Shown here: positions 57,930 to 64,000 of the stretch, piece by piece
How positions within the stretch are numbered: the stretch's first letter is position 1
How the letters are laid out: each line of letters starts with the position of its first letter
Origin: Paracentrotus lividus
Lineage: Eukaryota > Echinodermata > Echinoidea > Camarodonta > Echinidae
NCBI GenBank assembly: GCA_940671915.1
Contig: CALNVZ010002974.1
Span: forward strand, 20,863,017-20,927,016
Length of the DNA stretch: 64,000 nt
Direction of reading: 5' to 3'
The notes under the pieces: model-generated
Told to the model about the DNA's origin: nothing
The model's input: the letters and a program-made list of their open reading frames with translations, nothing else
The model's database searches: none
Program-made: the position numbers and the translations under genes

Positions 57930-60653
57930 ATAATATACCTGCAATGAGTTTGCCAAACCTGTCAGGGAAATGGCACAAATTTCCTTAGAAACTTCCAAAT
58001 AATTTTGAGAAGGTTTCCGACCTGTAACTGTAAATTTCCACTTCCTTCAAATGAGAATTTATCAAGTTTTAAAATTATGGCTGTGACCTGTTAGAAGATT
58101 GGATAGAAGTCTCACTCCATGCAGTTTCATTGAAAATAAGATACATAAATATAAGAATTTTGTTTTAAAATATGGACCTACAATGTATAGGGCCTCTGCC
58201 ATAGAAGATTTTGGGCAATTGCAGTGATCAAGATATATGATAAGGGAAGGAGTAGGTTTTTTTTTTTCCATTGTTGATGTAAATTTCATTCCTTGAGGTG
58301 ATACATGAATATACATTTACATGTCAAAATCAAACAAAAATGATATCAGTAATATAAATCTATCCATAGAAGTATAAATAGTCTAGAGGAAAACAACATT
58401 TGATACCAGTCAGTTTGGTATACAGTTACAGGAAATGTCATTCTTTACGAATCCAATGGGTGTTTGTGTACAAATCTGTATCAAAATGTCCTTGCACCAA
58501 AATGTCCTTGCACTTTACGTGTAGGGAAAGCAAGCAGAGGTCATCAAACTATCTGTCTCTCTCCTCGTTGCTATATTTATAGCCCCATTGCTAGTCGTAC
58601 TCGATATAGAACCTTTATTGCATGCAGATTTCCTGTGTATTTTCAGAGCGAGTCCATCTGTGCCAGAAATCCTCACAGTCATGTGGAGACAAACATATAG
58701 TTGAAATTGCACCTTTATTTTGATCCGATTGCATATTGTGCATTTCAACAGCATGTGATAATTGCTATTGATATTATTATGAGATACAATGTACGAATTA
58801 TAGAAAATAAAATCTTTCTGAAAGTTTTTCATGTTACCATCATCTTGAGCATGAATTCACCATTGCATTAGCCTACATTGTAGCTAGAAAAATACCTATT
58901 GATCCAAATCAGTTATAAATTTAATGGCTACATTTGTCAATGTGACCTATTAAATGTATGCAGGCATATCTTTTGTTCGGGTAATATCTCATTCAAAATT
59001 AGATTTCAGAAAGATTGAAAGACCCTCTCATTTTGGAACAATTTTTCTTTATCTTCTATTTATTTGTATGGTTGGGATACAAAACTGCATTCATTACCCA
59101 TCATCCACAGTCCAGTCCCATATGCTGACATTTGTGTAAGCCCAACATGACAGTGAATGCGTGAGTGATGTGTAGTGAGATTGACAATCAAGCTCAACCT
59201 TTGATTGGAGGCTTGCCTGGGAATGTTTAGATTCAAGCCTGCGTGTCATCTCTAATATCTAATGAGTCGTTCCACTCCTGATGTACTCTAGCTTTATAAT
59301 TGATATTCTCTTTCATTATAATTGGTAGACTCATACATTATCACTAGCCTATGTTGATTGAATACCAATATGTATAAAGATTTGGTATTATGCCCCTCAT
59401 CCAGACTCAGAAAACAAACTGATTGACCCCCCCCTCTCCCCCAAACATATAACTTCAACACAAAGTTTTGAAATTAAAGTGCTTATGCACACACAAACAA
59501 AATGAACTCACAAGGAAATTAATAAATCAAAGCACACCCATACAACTTTATACTTGTATTTGAAAATATGACGCTCAAGAGAAGCTCTTGTTCCATTTCA
59601 TACAATTAATAATATATAAAAGGTGAGCATGTTATTTTCACTTGAGAATGATGAATGGGCACTCCCAGGTCAGCCTATAGTCAACCAAGCTGTTAATAGG
59701 TTAATGAGAATTCAATCATTCACTGCTCTGCCATAAAAACTGCAGTTAGAATATCCAGGTCAGTTTTGTTTTGTTTTGGTTTTTTTTTCCCCCAGCCTGC
59801 CTTGTCAAATTGCATTTTGCCACCTTACTAAATGGCATTGAAAATCTCAGTGCAATGCTGTGGGTGAACTGAAATTGTAATAGCACCCTCTTGTGGTGAT
59901 TTACTGAGATATCTTTTTCTGACCGCAGACCTATAAATAGACCTCCATAGACCCGTGTGTTAAAAATGAGTTTTGACAAAATCATTAAAAATAAATGTTT
60001 ATAATGACATTCTTCAGACTTTGGGCTTTACTTGGTCATATATTTTTCTTAATCTTGTGAAAGTATGAAGGGAGGTTTTTCTGCTCTTTTTTCTGTTAAA
60101 GGGGCTGCAGTAAAACAATACACTAAATAGACTTAAATTGGCAACACTTTGGGAGTACCTTGAGCAACTAATAAAGTTCTGCCAAAATCCCACTGGGACC
60201 AAATTCTGATCTCTAAATGGACTCATCTGGACCATTGATGATCCCTTTCAATGTACAATTGAAAAAATCTGTTCAAATACATACCATTGATTTTATATGA
60301 TTATTTTAACAACAATGACGTCATCTTTGGTACGGGTCGGTGGTGCAGTTTTTTATTGACTAGATTTATTTATAGGTCTGCGACCTTCTTTCCTTTCTTT
60401 CAAAGTGCATAGTGCCCCCTAGTGTTGAAAACCAGAACAGTGGTTTATCAATGGGTGATTTATATTGTATTTACCTTTTTTTTAAATGTCTTTTTCATTC
60501 TCTTATTATTTTGTATTGGATGGAAAGCGTAATTTAATGAAAGATGTTTAATGGCTTTAGATTAGTATTTTTTCCCCTACCCAATCTTCTCCCAATGAGA
60601 CTTGACATTAACCCTTTGAACCCTGAATTATTTGCACATTTTGTGAAATCCAT

Positions 60654-60918
60654 TGGCCCGAATTCACAAAGGTGGATTCTGCAAAATCCATGGTTTCAAC
60701 CCTGGGTTTAACCTAGGGTTGGACCGAGGATTTTCGAAATGGTATTCACAAAGGTGGACTCGACTGAATCCACAGATCCACATCGTCATAAAACGTCATA
60801 ATTTGGGTCAACTGTTGGTGAATCATAAACTGGTGGATCCGTGGAGCCGTCGATTAAAAAACCCACGGATCCACGGATCCGTGGGTTTTGCAGAATCTAC
60901 CTTTGTGAATTCGGGCCA
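60654..60918. mobile_element. MITE with GGCCCGAATTCACAAAGG ends
   Basis: GGCCCGAATTCACAAAGGTG (+GATTCTGCAAAA) and its inverse TTTTGCAGAATCTACCTTTG (+TGAATTCGGGCC) form 32-bp inverted ends with one mismatch. ATT flanks both sides, compatible with a 3-bp target duplication. Inside are ATTCACAAAGGTGGA (a second copy of the end) and paired GGATCCGTGG words. It is 265 bp and non-coding. Confidence 0.88.
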
Positions 60919-61309
60919 TTATGTACAAGTTTATTAAACTGCGAACTAAAGGTACTCTTATACATGATTTGTAAGAGCACCATCTTTCTGTGGAGGACTC
61001 CCAGAAGTTTTAGACTGTCAATATCCTAATAAAAAAATTCTCAAGGGCACAAAAAGTCATGGAAAGTGGCCTTTTGGGATATTTTACTCTCTCTGAAGGG
61101 ACGGTAACCCGGCCAAGTATCGGGTTCAAAGGGTTTAACATTATTATTATTATTTTTTTATTTTTTTCAAAACCTGTGGCTTCTCCTATTTGCCTCACCT
61201 TAGACGGGGATAATTTCAGGCTGGAAGGACAATTGATTTTTCTTGTTGATATATGCTGTATCTTTACATCTTTTCTTGCTGTTACAGTATGCCTGTTAGT
61301 TCTCCGTCC

Positions 61310-61470
61310 TTTCCTTTTCTCCTTTCTCTTTCTTCGTTCTATTGTCCTCCCCTCTCCCTCCCCTCCCCCTCCTTTTTTTTTTCTGTTTCTCTCTTTTTCC
61401 CTCTCTCTCTCTCTCCCTCTTACCTCTCTCTCCCTCTTACTCTCTCTCTCTCTCTCTTTCTCTCTCTGTG
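61310..61470. repeat. CT-rich simple repeat
   Basis: (CT)n and CCCTCC runs. All long frames across it are compositional artefacts. Confidence 0.85.
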
Positions 61471-64000
61471 TTGTCCAAGGAAACCCCTTTCCACCACTGA
61501 GGATGTTCTTAAAATAGAAATGATGTCATGCCTTCCACGTTGTCCACCATCCCTAAGGCTCAGACCCAAACATGACATCATCAAACAGTCATACGTCTGG
61601 TATTTGTTGGTCGGTTTACACAGTGTGCATTTAGCTCTCATTCTGAACTTTTATTCTGGCATCACAAAGAAAAGTAAAAGTTCATTTTTAACAGATCTGG
61701 ATTTTTGATCAATTTGTTATAACATAATGTGCAATATAACTACTACCTCCGCTGTTGTTTAGTATTTTTTGCTCTTTTATTTTGTTAATATGTAGTCCTA
61801 AACCATTTACCATACAATTTACATATATTTGTTTATGATTTTACCATTATAGAGTTTAACAACTTCATTTAAGGCCAAAAACCGCCAGTCTTTTGTCAGA
61901 TGGTCTGAAGGAGCATTTAGACTTCTTTATTAGATTTATTACGACACTTTAAGTCTTATTTTATTGTTGGAGAATATTGGCCACGCCCTCACAGGATGTC
62001 CTTCATTGAAATATGTTTTATGTGCAGGAAAACAATTATTGTGATAAATCAATGATGAATAAAAGATATTTGAAATTGTGTTAAGAAAAAAATGAGTAAT
62101 GTCAGGCTTATTTGAAAACTTAAAAGTGCAGACTAGATACATTTCTCTTTCGCAATTTTCTCTGAGTAGCTTGAAATTCATGCAGCTATAATTAGGATGT
62201 ATGTATTATTGGAAATTGTATTATTTTAATTCTATGAAATTCTTCAAGGCAAATATTCAACCACAAATACACAACCTATATGATGAATTTTTAAAGAAAC
62301 CTTGTAGAAGTCTAGACAGTGATATCAAACTTTGAATATGACATTAAACAGTTTTTGTGCCTGTTTTGTTTACCTTCATGAGTAATAATATTGTGGTAAA
62401 CCATCATCCCACAGACATGATTCCTCTTCGTACTGTGTAAGTGAATTGACATCTTGATATGACCTTTGACCTGTAGCCGCAGGGCCAAGTTCAGTGAGAG
62501 GTCAACCGCATTCTACCAGCCTCTGGCTTATTCTTTGGATGTCATCAATGCCATGGGATCAAAAGACATCGGTCCACATTTATTTAGAATTTTTAACCCC
62601 AAGTGATTCAAATCGAGCAACCAGATTTTTTAATTTTATCATTATATTTATTTAAGGGCAGGGCCGGAAAGGGGCAGGGGGCAGAATGGTTGAAAAGCAA
62701 GGTAGATGATATACATGTAATGTAATGTTTAGATTTATTTGAGATGAACTAAATGAAGTTCCCCATATTATGTGTTATACCATGTAGAAGTGAATGTTAC
62801 ATTTCTGATAAATATATTGAGATGCAATTCTGATAGTCTACCAATAATAAGGCTTGATAATCTATTTGCAAGAAGGACACTACTTTTTGAAAATTGATGA
62901 TAAATGAAATACTACTAAGTAAAATAGCTAATTGCACATGCAGTGCTCAATAATATGTGTGTTATCCAATTGAAGAAAAAAAATGAAGAAAAAAAATGAA
63001 AATACATCAAACTACCTCCCATGAGTCAGGGTGTCTTTTTTCTGAAAAGCACATGACCATAGAGAGGAAATCACAATAAAGTCATTGTTCTGCTCGATTA
63101 AGACTCCCTCATTTGATTAGTTTATCGGGTAACCCAGTGAACTTTTCCCCCGCTTCAATGAAAATTGACACATCCTCAACAATGGCTTGGGGGGAGATGG
63201 AAAATACATTTTGTTTTCAAAAACACAGGCAAATGCGAGTTTGTCTTTAGAACATGAAGTGATTGGGAGAATTGTAACGCACAATGTCTAATCCCTTGGT
63301 TGAACAATTCGTATGTGATTTTACCCATTTTCACTTTTAAATATATTTGACAGTCATAAAGTAGATTATATTAAGCCATTATTTAGTTTAATTAATGTGC
63401 TCATGCAAATGTACATCCATGTGCTAAGGTAGGGCAATTAGTAACTTACTATAGTTGTAATATAGTATATAGATTTTCTCCATAATTATTCGGGGGGGGG
63501 GGGTATCTCTGTTAGAAGTCGTGATGCGGTTTGTATATAGTCTTAAAATCCAGTACCCTATAGCCTATATATGTAAAAGTATTTAATTGGATTTTACTTA
63601 ATGCATCAAATATTATGCAGAAATTACATCCCCCAAAAAAAAACAAAAAAAAGAAGCACAATTCGAATATCCCTGTTAATACATGAATGCATGATGGTAA
63701 GATAAAGATGAACCCCTGCATAAAATCACACTGTTTTAAAAAAGAAAAAGAAAACGTTTCCTGATAACATCTAAGTAGCATGGACAGAGACATGGCATGC
63801 ATCGTGAAAGATCACAAACCGAAAGAGACAGGGACAGGGATGCGGTCGAGGGTATCGGAGGAGAACCCATCAAAACCTGCTGCCTCTGTGCATCTCAAGG
63901 AGGAGAAACAATGATGCCTCAATTAGTCTCATTTCAGGTTGTTATTAATTATGTAGATATTGAGATATTAAGTGTATTATTAGTTCTCAATGCTATTTTT

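Larger units (their letters stand above)
57461..64000 (+). other. DIP2: DIP2 intron 2 (partial)
   Basis: I searched for the conserved continuation expected in DIP2 (a basic RDERFRSDVHTEAV-like exon) and found none, so intron 2 is at least 6.5 kb. Apart from the repeats listed here it is AT-rich with a few homopolymers (12 G at 63492-63503) and no recognised feature. Confidence 0.6.

Noticed and set aside
61059..61708. Overlapping 150-codon frames
   Set aside because: Ser/Leu/Phe-rich translation of a CT-rich tract with no recognisable domain or splice context.
57461..64000. A third DIP2 exon
   Set aside because: I looked for the conserved basic region following the DIT block and saw no candidate with matching phase 1 acceptor.

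Overview
The window looks like nuclear DNA of a marine invertebrate deuterostome, most likely an echinoderm such as a sea urchin. It is AT-rich, its genes are split by GT-AG introns, and it is saturated with small inverted-repeat transposons. The words TACATGTA and GTAGGCCTA recur throughout, as I associate with echinoderm genomes. The taxon is an inference; nothing here proves it. There are no bacterial operons, CRISPR arrays or rRNA genes.

Two protein-coding genes are supported, both on the + strand. (1) 260-6396 is a complete coding sequence for syntaxin-17 (STX17), the autophagosomal Qa-SNARE. It has six coding exons with consistent phases and predicts 343 residues: a Habc-like N-terminal half, a SNARE motif with its central glutamine, and a glycine-rich double hairpin anchor. 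A non-coding first exon must lie upstream of the window. Intron 4 appears to be a GC-AG intron. The end of the last coding exon has two decayed tandem copies in the 3' UTR. (2) DIP2 (disco-interacting protein 2) begins with an ATG exon at 14178-14268. Its second exon is at 57374-57460, after a 43-kb intron, and the rest of the gene lies beyond the window. An ATG-containing exon at 45789-45813 has exactly the splice phase needed to replace exon 1 and is a candidate alternative first exon.

Layout: 1-6.9 kb STX17 with small transposons and a tRNA-derived SINE in its introns; 6.9-10.5 kb 3' UTR or downstream flank with a GTCTCGCCTGA-ended element; 10.5-14.1 kb intergenic DNA full of homopolymers and tandem repeats (including 40 consecutive C); 14.2-57.4 kb DIP2 intron 1; 57.5-64 kb DIP2 intron 2. 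Intron 1 holds two 2.1-kb copies of one non-autonomous DNA transposon in opposite orientation (19158-21264 and 36762-38894), two 0.5-kb copies of another family, also inverted (24851-25364 and 48622-49145), an antisense non-LTR retrotransposon with an open ORF1 and a decayed ORF2 (about 26.1-30.4 kb), a 1.45-kb element wrapped around a purine-rich tandem array, a 2.16-kb element built from GCTCGCGCTTCGCGCTCGC repeats, and several MITEs. Long GAT/ATC arrays lie at about 42 and 55.5-56.1 kb.

The strongest candidate for something undescribed is the 2.1-kb transposon pair. Each copy has GGGCAATTCCAC ends, 4-bp target duplications and seven dispersed copies of the near-palindromic motif GGTAACTGACGTTAC, but no coding capacity. 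All calls come from reading the sequence; no database search was run.
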